Shown here in pieces: positions 8,313 through 16,473 of a stretch of 64,000 nt of DNA (position 1 is the stretch's first letter; each line of letters starts with the position of its first letter). The DNA lies in assembly GCF_024362525.1 (NCBI RefSeq), contig NZ_CP101458.1:1984001-2048000 (forward strand), in the 5' to 3' direction. This stretch comes from Natrononativus amylolyticus. Lineage in GTDB: Archaea; Halobacteriota; Halobacteria; Halobacteriales; Natrialbaceae. The translations under genes were made by a program, and so were the position numbers. The notes beneath the pieces were generated by a model that saw only the letters and a list, made by a program, of their open reading frames with translations, had not been told where the DNA came from and searched no databases.

Positions 8313-8630
8313 ATGTCGGAACTCGAGGAACTCGCCGAGACGGGGTTCGGATCGCTCGTCCTCGCCTTCGGCGTCGTTACGGGGGCGACGGTGTACTCGA
8401 GCGGATCGCTCGACGCCATCCCGATCGTGGTCGACCAGTACGCAACCGCGCTCCGGCTGGCGTTTCTCCCGGCGCTGTCGGTGGCGGTCTGGCCGAACCT
8501 CGTCGCCGGCCTGACGGGCGTCGTCGCGGCGGTGCGACTCGAGGATCGAACGACGGTTCGCGTCGCCACGTTCGTCGCGGTCTACCTGTTCCTGGCGATC
8601 GTTATTCACTACGCGGTCGCGCCGGCCTGA
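8313..8630 (+). CDS. small three-span membrane protein, 105 aa
   Basis: Hydrophobic segments at about residues 11-29, 48-73 and 84-103 with acidic N-terminus MSELEELAETG. It resembles short haloarchaeal membrane proteins of unknown role (DUF5518-like), but I am not certain of the family. A TATA-like box sits at the right distance upstream and the GC bias at third codon positions is that of a coding gene. No polar motif that would suggest transport or catalysis is visible. Confidence 0.6.
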   Translation: MSELEELAETGFGSLVLAFGVVTGATVYSSGSLDAIPIVVDQYATALRLAFLPALSVAVWPNLVAGLTGVVAAVRLEDRTTVRVATFVAVYLFLAIVIHYAVAPA

Positions 8631-8664
8631 GCGGCGAGACGACCTCGAGTCGCGACGGCGCCGG

Positions 8665-8928
8665 TCAGCGCAGCGACCCGTACCAGCCGCAGTCCGTACA
8701 GGCGAACAGGCCGGCGCCGTTGACGACGGCGTCGCCACAGGCCGGGCAGCCCCTCGAGTCGGCCGCCGGGACGGGTTCGTCGCTGGCGGTTCCCGCCGAG
8801 ACGAAGACACCTCGTGCGGTTGCGCCGGGGAGGGGACGTCCCGACTCGCCGTCGGCGTAGGGAAATGTGTCGAGGACCGGTTCCGTTGCGGACTCGTCCG
8901 GGGGTCGATGTGTGAGTTTTGGCGTCAT
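8665..8928 (-). CDS. small zinc-ribbon protein
   Basis: 87 residues. The C-terminal 30 contain CPACGDAVVNGAGLFACTDC, two CxxC pairs about 14 residues apart, the usual layout of a one-zinc ribbon, followed by GWYGSLR. The N-terminal part is acidic and probably disordered. Haloarchaea carry many such proteins; they are thought to bind nucleic acids or proteins, and a few affect motility or biofilm in Haloferax. No neighbour suggests a specific role. Confidence 0.65.
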   Translation of the reverse strand: MTPKLTHRPPDESATEPVLDTFPYADGESGRPLPGATARGVFVSAGTASDEPVPAADSRGCPACGDAVVNGAGLFACTDCGWYGSLR

Positions 8929-9114
8929 GTGTCCACCATCTGTCAGGGGACACGCCGGGCCGAGGGATAACGGTAGCCATTAAGATATTATCATCGTCTT
9001 ATTGACTCGATATCGTATGAATGCGTTAGTATGTCACTGGACGTGTGCTACCAGTGCGCCCGACGGGGGTCCGAGACCGACGAATACTCGTGTGGCCGCC
9101 GGCTACCGGGAGCT

Positions 9115-10251
9115 ATGAGCGGACTCGACGTCGAACCGGTCGACGAGGCCGACGCAGAAGGAGAGACGGAGACGGCGGACAACACCATCGAGGTGACGCC
9201 GACCGACGCCACCGAAGAGCGGACGGCGATCGACGTCGAGCCCTCGGGCGAGCCGGTCGACGGGCCCGATTACGTCCTCTACGGCGGGAAAGGCGGCGTG
9301 GGGAAAACGACGATGGCGGCGGCGACCGCCCTCGACAGCGCTCGCCGGGGCACCAAGACGCTGGTCGTCTCGACCGACCCCGCCCACTCGCTGTCGGACA
9401 CGTTCGAGCGGGAGATTTCGAGTCGACCAGAGCGCATCCTCGAGGACGCGCCGCTGTACGCCGCCGAGATCGACCCCGACGCGGCCCTCGAGGACAGCCA
9501 GGCCGCCTTCGCCGCCGAGGGCGGCGCCGGCGCCAGCGCGCTCGGCGGGCTGGGCGAGTTCATGGGCGAGGATTCCCCGATGGACGTACTGTTCGGCGGG
9601 GCGATGCCCGGCTCCGACGAGGCCGTCGCCATGCAGACGTTACTCGAGTACATGGACGACGACCGGTTCGACCGCGTGGTCGTCGACACCGCGCCGACCG
9701 GCCACACGCTCCGATTGCTCCAGCTGCCGGAGATCATGGACACGATGATGGGGCGGATGATCGCCTTCCGTCGGCGCATCGGCAGCATGGTCGACGGTAT
9801 CAAGGGAATGTTCGGCAACGAGATGCCCGAGGAGGGCGAGGACCTCCGGGACCTCGAGGTCCTCCGCGAGCGGATCGAGCGCCTGCGGGCCACCCTTCGA
9901 GACCCCGAGCGGACCGACTTCCGGATCGTCCTCGTCCCCGAACAGATGAGCGTCCTCGAGTCCAAGCGGCTGCGCGAGCAGCTCGCGGAGTTCGACATCC
10001 CGGTCGGCACCGTCGTCGTCAACCGCGTCATGGAGCCGCTGGCGGAGGTGACCGAGGACGTCCGGGGGGAGTTCCTCGAGCCGGATCTCGAGGGCTGTGA
10101 GTTCTGCCAGCGCCGCTGGGACGTCCAGCAGTCGGCGCTGACCGAAGCCCACGAGCTGTTCCGGGGAACGGACGTCAGGCGGGTACCGCTGTTCGCCGAC
10201 GAGGTCAAAGGCGAGGAGATGCTCGAGGTCGTCGCGGCCTGTCTCCGCTGA
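9115..10251 (+). CDS. ArsA/Get3-family ATPase
   Basis: 378 residues. The deviant Walker A motif YGGKGGVGKTTMAAATAL begins near residue 62, followed by STDPAHSLSDTF (switch I / A-loop) near 98 and VVDTAPTGHTLRLLQLP near 195. A CxxC pair (EGCEFCQRRWD) near 333 corresponds to the zinc-binding cysteines of the Get3 dimer. One ATPase domain, so closer to Get3 than to the double-domain bacterial ArsA. Family role: ATP-driven targeting of tail-anchored membrane proteins or arsenite export; no arsenic genes are nearby, so the first is more likely. An upstream in-frame ATG at 9031 would add a cysteine-rich leader; the start at 9115 is preferred. Confidence 0.85.
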   Translation: MSGLDVEPVDEADAEGETETADNTIEVTPTDATEERTAIDVEPSGEPVDGPDYVLYGGKGGVGKTTMAAATALDSARRGTKTLVVSTDPAHSLSDTFEREISSRPERILEDAPLYAAEIDPDAALEDSQAAFAAEGGAGASALGGLGEFMGEDSPMDVLFGGAMPGSDEAVAMQTLLEYMDDDRFDRVVVDTAPTGHTLRLLQLPEIMDTMMGRMIAFRRRIGSMVDGIKGMFGNEMPEEGEDLRDLEVLRERIERLRATLRDPERTDFRIVLVPEQMSVLESKRLREQLAEFDIPVGTVVVNRVMEPLAEVTEDVRGEFLEPDLEGCEFCQRRWDVQQSALTEAHELFRGTDVRRVPLFADEVKGEEMLEVVAACLR

Positions 10252-10315
10252 TCCGCGTCGGCGAGGACGACCGGGACAGGAACCTATTTTTGTGCGCCTC
10301 GAGATGTTTGCGTCG

Positions 10316-11140
10316 ATGAACGTCACTGTCGACAGAAAGAACGCCGTCGGAACGGTCACGGAAGCCGCCGGCTGGCTGGTGCGGAACCCGGCGCTGATCG
10401 CCGCGTTCTTCGTTCTCGGAGTCGTGCAGGCCGCCGGCGAAGAGTTCTTCCTCCTGTCGCTGTTCGGCTGGTTCCTCTCGCTGTACCTCGGCGGGATCGC
10501 GTACGTCTACGCTCGAGACGAGCTGGCGGGCGCCGACCCCGACCTCAACGAGGCGTCCTCTCAGGTCCTGCCGCGGATACTCTCGCTCGTGGGGATCTTC
10601 TTCGCCTACGGAATCGCCGTTTTCGTCGGCCTGCTGTTGTTGATTATCCCGGGGATCTACCTCAGCCTCCGGCTCGTCCTCGCGTTCCCGGCCTGCGTAC
10701 TCGACGACAAGCGGGCGATCGAGAGCCTCAAGACGAGCTGGCGCGTGGCCCACGGGAACCTGCTGAAGCTCCTCGGCATCTCGATTCTCATGTTCGTCGT
10801 CTCGCTCAGCGCCATCGTCGTCACCGCGCTGTTCACCGGGCTGGGCGACGAGTTCCTCGTCGGCCTCCTCGCCGTCACGGCCGTCCTCACCGCGTTCCTC
10901 ACGCCCATCGTCGAGATGGCCTACGCGCGCATCTACCTCGAGAACCGCGAGCCGGACGATGGCGAGTCGGACGACGACTGGGACCGCGACGACGGCGACG
11001 CGTGGGACCGCGACGAGGACGACTCGTGGGACCGCAACGAGGACGACTCGTGGGACCGCGACGACGACTGGGGCACCTCGGACGACGAGACGGATTGGTC
11101 GACCGACGACCGCGACGACCGCGACGAGTCGCGCTGGTAG
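10316..11140 (+). CDS. multi-span membrane protein with Trp-Asp repeat tail
   Basis: About 275 residues. Residues 1-205 hold five or six hydrophobic segments and resemble the YciC/GlpF-like haloarchaeal DUF7847 type of membrane protein (sequence SLKTSWRVAHGNLLKLLGIS near 142 is typical). The last 65 residues are extremely acidic and repetitive, with WDRD/WDRN recurring every eight residues. An ATTTTT stretch at about 10285-10290 lies some 28 bases before the ATG at 10316, which decides this start over the ATG at 10304 and the GTG at 10292. Function unknown; the tail probably lies in the cytoplasm. Confidence 0.65.
   Translation: MNVTVDRKNAVGTVTEAAGWLVRNPALIAAFFVLGVVQAAGEEFFLLSLFGWFLSLYLGGIAYVYARDELAGADPDLNEASSQVLPRILSLVGIFFAYGIAVFVGLLLLIIPGIYLSLRLVLAFPACVLDDKRAIESLKTSWRVAHGNLLKLLGISILMFVVSLSAIVVTALFTGLGDEFLVGLLAVTAVLTAFLTPIVEMAYARIYLENREPDDGESDDDWDRDDGDAWDRDEDDSWDRNEDDSWDRDDDWGTSDDETDWSTDDRDDRDESRW
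10966..11070 (+). repeat. tandem 24-base coding repeat, WDR(D/N) octapeptides
   Basis: Within the membrane protein gene, a 24-base unit (GAGGACGACTCGTGGGACCG plus four more bases) is repeated. It encodes the octapeptide EDDSWDRN/D at least twice exactly and with drift on either side (SDDDWDRD, GDAWDRDE). The near-identity at the DNA level suggests recent duplication by slippage. Confidence 0.65.
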
Positions 11141-11158
11141 GACCCGATCGGTCGGCGG

Positions 11159-12544
11159 TCAGGTGTCGACGACCAGCACCCGCAGATCGTTCACGTTCGT
11201 TCCCGTGTACCCCGTCTCGAGCAGCGCGTCTCGCGACTCGAGGGCGCCGTGGCTGTCGTGGGCGGCGAGGCGCCGCCGACTCGCCGCGAAGTCGGCGACC
11301 GTCTCCCGGTCGACGACGGCCCCGCAGGCGTCCGTGGGGCCGTCGATGCCGTCCGTGTCGACGCTCGCGAGGACGGCGTCGGTGTCCCGCTCGCGGAACT
11401 CGAGGGCGGCCACCAGCGCGAGTTCCTGGTTCGGGCCGCCGGTCGCATCCCCGTAATCGGGGTCGTCGTCTCCGTCCCCGTCTCGAAGCGTCACCGTCAC
11501 CTCGCCGCCGGAGAGGACGACCGCCGGTGGCTCGAGGGGGTCGCCCGTCGCCGCGATCTCCTCGGCGACGGCGGCGTGAACCCGACCCACCTCGCCGGCC
11601 TCCCCGCGGAGCCGACTCGAGAGGACGGCGGTCTCGTACCCCCGGTCCTCGGCGACCGCCCGGGCGGCGTCGATCGCCGTCCGGCCGTTCGCGAGCAGGT
11701 ACCAGTCGGGGTCGCGTCCCGAGTCGAACGCCGGATCGGTCCCGTCCGGCGTCTCCGAGACGTCGCCCGCGACGCCGGCCTCGAGTCGCTTCAGGACCGC
11801 CCCCGGAAGCGCGTCCTCGAGCGCGTAGCGATCGACGACCGCGCGGGCGTCTGCGAACGTCGTGGAGTCGGGAACCGTCGGCCCGCTGCCGATCACCGCC
11901 GGGTCGTCGCCGACGACGTCGCTGACCGCGAGCGTGACGACCGTCGCGGGGGCGGCCGCTCGCGCCAGCCCGCCGCCCTTGATCGCCGAGCAGTGCTTGC
12001 GAACGGCGTTGATCTCGTCGATCGCGGCCCCGGAGGCGAGTAACGCCTCGGTCGACGCCTCGAGGTCCGAAAGCGAGAGGCCGGCGGCGGGCGCACACCA
12101 CAGCGCGCTCGCGCCGCCGGTGACGACCGCGAGAAACAGCGTGTCGGCGCCGGCGCACTCGGCCACCTCGAGCACCCGCTCCGTCGCCGTCACGTTCCGT
12201 GTCGTGGGCGTCGGGTGGTCGCCGGGGAGATACTCGATTCGCCCGGTCGCGGACGTCGGTTGCTCCCCCGTCGAGACGACGACGCCCTCCTCGAGCCGGT
12301 CGCCGAGGAGCGACTCGAGCGCCTGCACCGCGCCCGCTGCGGCCTTCCCGCCGCCACAGAGGACGATACGGTCGTACGCCGCGAGGTCGTACTCTCGGCC
12401 GTCGATCCGCAGTTCGTCGCCTTCGAGCGCGAGTCGGTTCTTGACGGCGGTTTCGGGACTCGCCGCGCGGATTCCGGCCTCGAGGCAGGCGAGGGCGGTC
12501 TCGTGGGCGGGCGTTCTCGCGTGGTGGTCGCTGCGACGGAACAT
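11159..12544 (-). CDS. glycerate 2-kinase (MOFRL family)
   Basis: 461 residues from the ATG at 12544 (MFRRSDHHARTP). Family signatures are plain: VLCGGGKAAAGAVQALE near 65, VVTGGASALWCAPA near 127, and the C-terminal MOFRL domain with GGPNQELALVAALEF near 375 and SVDTDGIDGPTDACGAVVD near 398. The enzyme phosphorylates glycerate to 2-phosphoglycerate, feeding lower glycolysis. Haloarchaea use it for sugar acids from the semi-phosphorylative pathway or glycerol breakdown. The reading frame stays open for another 129 codons upstream into a decayed membrane-protein gene; the start is placed at the first Met that matches the family's normal N-terminus. Confidence 0.85.
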   Translation of the reverse strand: MFRRSDHHARTPAHETALACLEAGIRAASPETAVKNRLALEGDELRIDGREYDLAAYDRIVLCGGGKAAAGAVQALESLLGDRLEEGVVVSTGEQPTSATGRIEYLPGDHPTPTTRNVTATERVLEVAECAGADTLFLAVVTGGASALWCAPAAGLSLSDLEASTEALLASGAAIDEINAVRKHCSAIKGGGLARAAAPATVVTLAVSDVVGDDPAVIGSGPTVPDSTTFADARAVVDRYALEDALPGAVLKRLEAGVAGDVSETPDGTDPAFDSGRDPDWYLLANGRTAIDAARAVAEDRGYETAVLSSRLRGEAGEVGRVHAAVAEEIAATGDPLEPPAVVLSGGEVTVTLRDGDGDDDPDYGDATGGPNQELALVAALEFRERDTDAVLASVDTDGIDGPTDACGAVVDRETVADFAASRRRLAAHDSHGALESRDALLETGYTGTNVNDLRVLVVDT

Positions 12545-13068
12545 CCTGTTTCGTTCGGCCACCGGGTCGGTATTGGCGTTACCGGTCGCCGTCTCGCTCG
12601 AGGAGCGGGCCCGCTCCCCGTCGACCAGCGCCGCCTCCTCACGCTGGTCACTCGCGTCGCTCGCGCCGGCGAGACCCAGTTCGTCGGTCGCACACTCGAG
12701 ACAGTAGTGGTTGTACCCCTCCGAACGGGTGTACACCGGGACGCCGGCGACGGCGTACTCCTCGCGGTAGCGGCGGACGAGTCCGCGGTCGACCCCGCGG
12801 CCGAACTCCGAGCGGCCGTGACGTCGGTTCAGCCGTCGCCGAAAGCGGGGGTTGACGAAGACGCCCAGCGCGACCAGAACGAACGCGGTGAGCAGCCAGA
12901 GCGCCGAGAGAACTGCCGCGCCAGTCGTCACGCCGCCCTGTGCGAGCTGTCCGAGGACGACGGCCGCGGCGACGACCCGAACCCCATCGAGAGCCAGCCG
13001 ACGACGCCGTAGAGGAGGGCGGAAACTCGGTCTGCGAGCCGGACGATTTCAGTGCCATCGTCTGACAC
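12545..13068 (-). pseudogene. decayed membrane/zinc-knuckle gene fused in frame to glycerate kinase
   Basis: From the GTG at 13068 one frame reads MSDDGTEIVRLADRVSALLY and GVVGWLSMG, then becomes Ser/Pro-rich and stops at 12928. One base over, the frame reads VRVVAAAVVLGQLAQGG and continues into a second hydrophobic segment (SALWLLTAFVLVALGVFVN), then VDRGLVRRYREEYAVAGVPV and YNHYCLECATDELG. A one-base frameshift near 12985-13005 would join these into a single protein with two membrane spans and a cysteine motif. Only one CxxC is present; a zinc knuckle would need a second. There is no stop before glycerate kinase, so the remnant reads straight into it. Decay is the simplest explanation; programmed frameshifting is not excluded. 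Confidence 0.55.
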
Positions 13069-13136
13069 GGTAGCCCTCGGTTCGTTTCCTGCAGAACCGA
13101 ATAAGCCTTCTGACGGGGTTTACGGCAGGATCGAAC

Positions 13137-14093
13137 TCACACCAGCCGTCGGAGGAGCCCGTAGGCGGCGTCGCGGAGGCTGTCCGGGAGGTATCGGACG
13201 TATATCCCGTACTCCGCCAGCGGGCCGACGGGGTAGCGTGCGGGGGGCTCCGGACAGGTTCCCGCGTGGAGGATCGCCGCGGCGACCTCCTCGGGGGAGA
13301 TCGCGAGCGGCCCGCTGCCGCCGATCAGCCGCGCCTCCTCGATCATCTCGTACAGCGACTCGTACGCCGGCGTTCGCGTCTCCTCCGGGGGGAGTTCGTC
13401 GTCGACGCGCTCGGTGAACTCCGTCTCGACCGTCCCCGGCTCGATCAAGACCACCTCGACGCCGAACTCCTCGGCTTCGGCTCTAAGGGCGTCGCTCATC
13501 GCCTCGAGGGCGTGTTTCGCCCCCGAGTAGGCGCCGGTGCCGGCGAACGCCATCCGCCCGAGAACGCTCGAGACGTTGACGATCCGTCCCTTTCCCTGGG
13601 CGCGCATGTGCGGCAGCGCGGCGCGTGTCAGTCGGTGGGGGCCGTAGACGTTGACGTCGAACTGGCGGTGGAGTTCGGCTGTCGAGACGTCCTCGAGCGG
13701 CCCCATCTGCCCGTAGCCCGCGTTGTTCACGAGGCAGTCGATCGCGCCGCCGAGGTCGACCGTCCGCTCGACGACCGAGGCGACCTGTTCGGGGTCCGTG
13801 ACGTCAAGGGCGAGCGTCTCACAGCCGAGTTCGTCGAGGTCCGCGATGTCCTCGGGGTCCCGAGAGGTCGCGACGACCAGCCACTCGTTCTGGAGGAACG
13901 CCCTGGCGGTCGCGCGTCCGATCCCGGACGAACAGCCGGTGATCAGGACGCACCGCTTGCGGGTGTAGCGTCCGTCGTCCGCGGTGTCCGTCGTCGTCCC
14001 CTCGTCCGTGCCGGTGTCCGTACTCGAGCCCACAGCGGTCGAGCCGACGGCCCCGTCCTCGTCGGTTTCCTCGGCTTCCTCAGCGATGGCCAT
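13137..14093 (-). CDS. short-chain dehydrogenase/reductase
   Basis: 318 residues. After a 45-residue Thr/Asp/Glu-rich N-terminal extension the classical SDR core begins: TGCSSGIGRATA (NAD(P) binding) near 53, DVTDP near 97, NNAGYGQMGPLED near 122, and the catalytic Ser...YxxxK as SSVLGR...YSGAK near 175-193. Arg in SRDP after the second strand hints at NADP preference. The substrate cannot be told; the branch resembles SDRs acting on lipid or retinoid-like alcohols. The extension is unusual for the family but codes in the same frame without a break; a shorter start is not obvious. Confidence 0.85.
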   Translation of the reverse strand: MAIAEEAEETDEDGAVGSTAVGSSTDTGTDEGTTTDTADDGRYTRKRCVLITGCSSGIGRATARAFLQNEWLVVATSRDPEDIADLDELGCETLALDVTDPEQVASVVERTVDLGGAIDCLVNNAGYGQMGPLEDVSTAELHRQFDVNVYGPHRLTRAALPHMRAQGKGRIVNVSSVLGRMAFAGTGAYSGAKHALEAMSDALRAEAEEFGVEVVLIEPGTVETEFTERVDDELPPEETRTPAYESLYEMIEEARLIGGSGPLAISPEEVAAAILHAGTCPEPPARYPVGPLAEYGIYVRYLPDSLRDAAYGLLRRLV

Positions 14094-14193
14094 GCCTGTC
14101 TCGTTCGAGAGAGGGAACCTAAGTATCGACGGTTTGTCGCGCCGGCCGGAGCGGGGTCCGACCCCGCCGCGAGCCGAGCGGCGCCGGTCCGCG

Positions 14194-14934
14194 CTACTGG
14201 TACATCCGGAGGGGGCGCGCCTGCGAACTCTCCTCCTGGCCGGCCTGTTGCATGCGCTGGGCGAACTGCTCGCGCTGTTCGCGGATCTCCTCGGCGCTGT
14301 CGACCAGCCCGCTCACGTCGACTTCGAAGCCGGCGATCGGACCGATACCGTCCTCGAGCAGGACGCTCGCTGCCTCCGGATCGGGGAACTGCGGCTCCGT
14401 CTCGACGATCAGCCCGAGGCTGTCGGAGCCGACCTGGGCGGCCCGGTTGAGCAACGCCCCGGTCGGTCCGCTAACGACGCCGTCCTCGCCGGGGGTGTCG
14501 ATCCCGTGGTCCTCGAGGACCGACGCCGCGTCGCCGGTCGCGACGCCGGTGAGCGCCGGGCGGCCGTCGCGCTCGGCCGGCAGCCCGCTGAGGTAGATCG
14601 GACGCGCGTCGTGTTCGTCCACCCAACTGGTCACGCAGTCGGCGACGACGCTGACCGCCTGCGAGGCGATCGGGACGTCGCTCTGGAGCGCGAACAGGTC
14701 GTGTTCCTCGCTGACGTACAGCCGGACCGGCGGCCTGACCGTCGCGTCGCCGCCGCGGTAGATACCGACCCGCGGCAGTCCGTCGCAGTGGACGCTCGCG
14801 TAGTAGCGCATCTCGAGGCGGTCGACGAGGTGGTCGGTCGCGATCTTGCCGACGAGGCCGAGCCCCGGGAACCCCTCGACGAGCACCGGTTCCTCGAGGT
14901 CGACCGCCTCTCCGTGGGTGCGAATCCGTGGCAT
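14194..14934 (-). CDS. PAC2-family proteasome assembly chaperone-like protein
   Basis: 246 residues. VLVEGFPGLGLVGKIATDHL near residues 17-36 is the hallmark of the PAC2 family, and YLSGLPAERDGRPALTGVAT near 118 is the usual second block. The C-terminal 40 residues form a Gln/Glu-rich helix (QREQFAQRMQQAGQEE) ending LRMYQ, similar to the HbYX-like tails of eukaryotic and archaeal proteasome-binding chaperones. Role in archaea: presumed 20S proteasome assembly or ATP-independent activation. The start at 14934 gives MPRIRTHGEAV, standard for the family. Confidence 0.85.
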   Translation of the reverse strand: MPRIRTHGEAVDLEEPVLVEGFPGLGLVGKIATDHLVDRLEMRYYASVHCDGLPRVGIYRGGDATVRPPVRLYVSEEHDLFALQSDVPIASQAVSVVADCVTSWVDEHDARPIYLSGLPAERDGRPALTGVATGDAASVLEDHGIDTPGEDGVVSGPTGALLNRAAQVGSDSLGLIVETEPQFPDPEAASVLLEDGIGPIAGFEVDVSGLVDSAEEIREQREQFAQRMQQAGQEESSQARPLRMYQ

Positions 14935-15036
14935 ACGGGTGTCAACTCGGGGCCGGCATAAAAATGCGCGGTCGACGGCGGGTGCGAGGCGCGGGCTTCG
15001 AAACCCACAAACGCCGGGCCCTCGAAGCCGGGTGCA

Positions 15037-15945
15037 ATGGAGACACTCGAGCGGTATCGGCCGATCATCGACGACTTCGAGGCGTTTCTCGACGCCTGCG
15101 AGCGCCCCCTCGGGAACGTCGTTCGCGTGAACGCGATCAAGGCCACCCCGGAGCGGGCGATGGCCGCGCTCGAAGAGGAGGGCGTCGGCTACGAGCAGGC
15201 CGACTGGAACCCCCGCGTTCTCGAACTCGAGACCGACTCCCCGGGATCGACGTGGGCCTCCTTTCTCGGCTTCACGCACGGCCAGGAGGCGGTGTCGGCG
15301 GTCCCGGCGGGCGTGCTCGACCCCCGGCCCGGCGAGCGCGTCTGGGACGCCTGTGGGGCCCCCGGCGGGAAGGCCACGCAGCTCGCAGCGCTGATGGACG
15401 ACCGCGGAACGGTCGTCGCCAACGACAGCAACCTCGGACGGCTGTCGGCGCTACGGTTCAACGCCGAACGGCTCGGCGCGACCAGCCTCGCGGTCACCCA
15501 CCAGGACGCCCGCAACTACTCGCTGAAGCCCCTCGAGTTCGACGCGTTCGACCGGGCGCTCGTCGACGCACCCTGCTCCTGTGAGGGGACGATCCGGAAG
15601 AACCCCGACGCGCTCGACGAGTGGACCGAGGATCACGTCCACTCCGTCGCGGGCATCCAGAAGGGGATCCTCCGGCGGGCGGTCCAGACCACCCGCGAGG
15701 GCGGCACCGTCGTCTACTCGACGTGTACGTTCGCCCCCGAGGAGAACGAGGCCGTCGTCCAGCACGCCCTCGAGGCGGAAGACTGCCGCGTCGTCGACTT
15801 CGACCTCGACCTCGAGTACGCCCCCGGCGTCACCGAGTGGGAGGGCGAGGAGTACGACGGGAGCGTCTCGAAGGCGGCCCGGATCTACCCCCACCACAAC
15901 GACACGGGCGGGTTCTTCGTGGCGAAACTCGAGGTGACCGCCTGA
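15037..15945 (+). CDS. RsmB/NOP-type RNA (cytosine-5) methyltransferase
   Basis: 302 residues. Short N-terminal region, then the SAM-binding domain with motif I DACGAPGGKATQLAALM near 109, motif IV DAPCSCEGTIRKNP near 176 carrying one catalytic Cys, and motif VI STCTFAPEENEAVVQ near 230 carrying the second. These are the two cysteines used by m5C RNA methyltransferases of the NOP2/NSUN group. Target (rRNA or tRNA) is not evident. The next gene begins inside this gene's stop codon and appears to be the domain that is normally fused C-terminally in RsmF-like enzymes. Confidence 0.88.
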   Translation: METLERYRPIIDDFEAFLDACERPLGNVVRVNAIKATPERAMAALEEEGVGYEQADWNPRVLELETDSPGSTWASFLGFTHGQEAVSAVPAGVLDPRPGERVWDACGAPGGKATQLAALMDDRGTVVANDSNLGRLSALRFNAERLGATSLAVTHQDARNYSLKPLEFDAFDRALVDAPCSCEGTIRKNPDALDEWTEDHVHSVAGIQKGILRRAVQTTREGGTVVYSTCTFAPEENEAVVQHALEAEDCRVVDFDLDLEYAPGVTEWEGEEYDGSVSKAARIYPHHNDTGGFFVAKLEVTA

Positions 15946-16466
15946 TGGCGGGCGACTCCGACGGGAACGTCGGCCAGCGGTTCGACCGCCTTCCGGAGAC
16001 GGCCGCCGACCGCGTCGTCGAGGGGCGGGCGACCCGCGAGGAGGTCGTCGGGTACTTCGCCGACCGGTTCGGCGTTCCGCCGGGGACGTTCGACGAGTAC
16101 ACGTTCTGGGAGAAGGGCGCCGGCAAGATCTGGGTGTACGCCGGCGAGGCGCCCTCCCTCGCCGAACTCGAGGCGCTGGGGATGACCTGCCTTCGAACCC
16201 GCCAGGAACACTGGAAGCCGACGACGGACGCCGTCCAGCGCTTCGGGCGGCACGCGGACTCGTGCGTCGTCGAACTGGACCGCGAGCGGGCGGCCCGGTT
16301 CGCCGCCGGCGAGGACCAGGAACTCGAGTGGGACGGCGACTGGGGCTACCTGATCGTCGCCTGCGAGGTCGTCGGCGACCTCGAGCCCCTGGGCGTCGGG
16401 CTCTACGTCCACGGCGAACTCCGGTCGGTAGTGCCGAAGGGGAGACAGCGGGATCTCGAGGCGTAG
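15945..16466 (+). CDS. RsmF C-terminal-domain-like protein (DUF7122)
   Basis: 173 residues. Start and stop overlap by one base with the methyltransferase (TGATG), so translation is probably coupled. The protein contains PPGTFDEYTFWEKGAGKIWV and a C-terminal LGVGLYVHGELRSVVPKGRQ, a pattern seen in the PUA-like domain that follows the catalytic domain in NOP/RsmF RNA methyltransferases. It likely helps that enzyme bind its RNA. The family is known from haloarchaea as a stand-alone protein; role inferred from position and resemblance. Confidence 0.75.
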   Translation: MAGDSDGNVGQRFDRLPETAADRVVEGRATREEVVGYFADRFGVPPGTFDEYTFWEKGAGKIWVYAGEAPSLAELEALGMTCLRTRQEHWKPTTDAVQRFGRHADSCVVELDRERAARFAAGEDQELEWDGDWGYLIVACEVVGDLEPLGVGLYVHGELRSVVPKGRQRDLEA

Positions 16467-16473
16467 CGTTCCG

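Noticed and set aside
9031-9114. Upstream extension of the ArsA/Get3 gene from the ATG at 9031
   Set aside because: It would add a Cys-rich leader not typical of the family; the start at 9115 gives a usual haloarchaeal acidic N-terminus. Not fully excluded.
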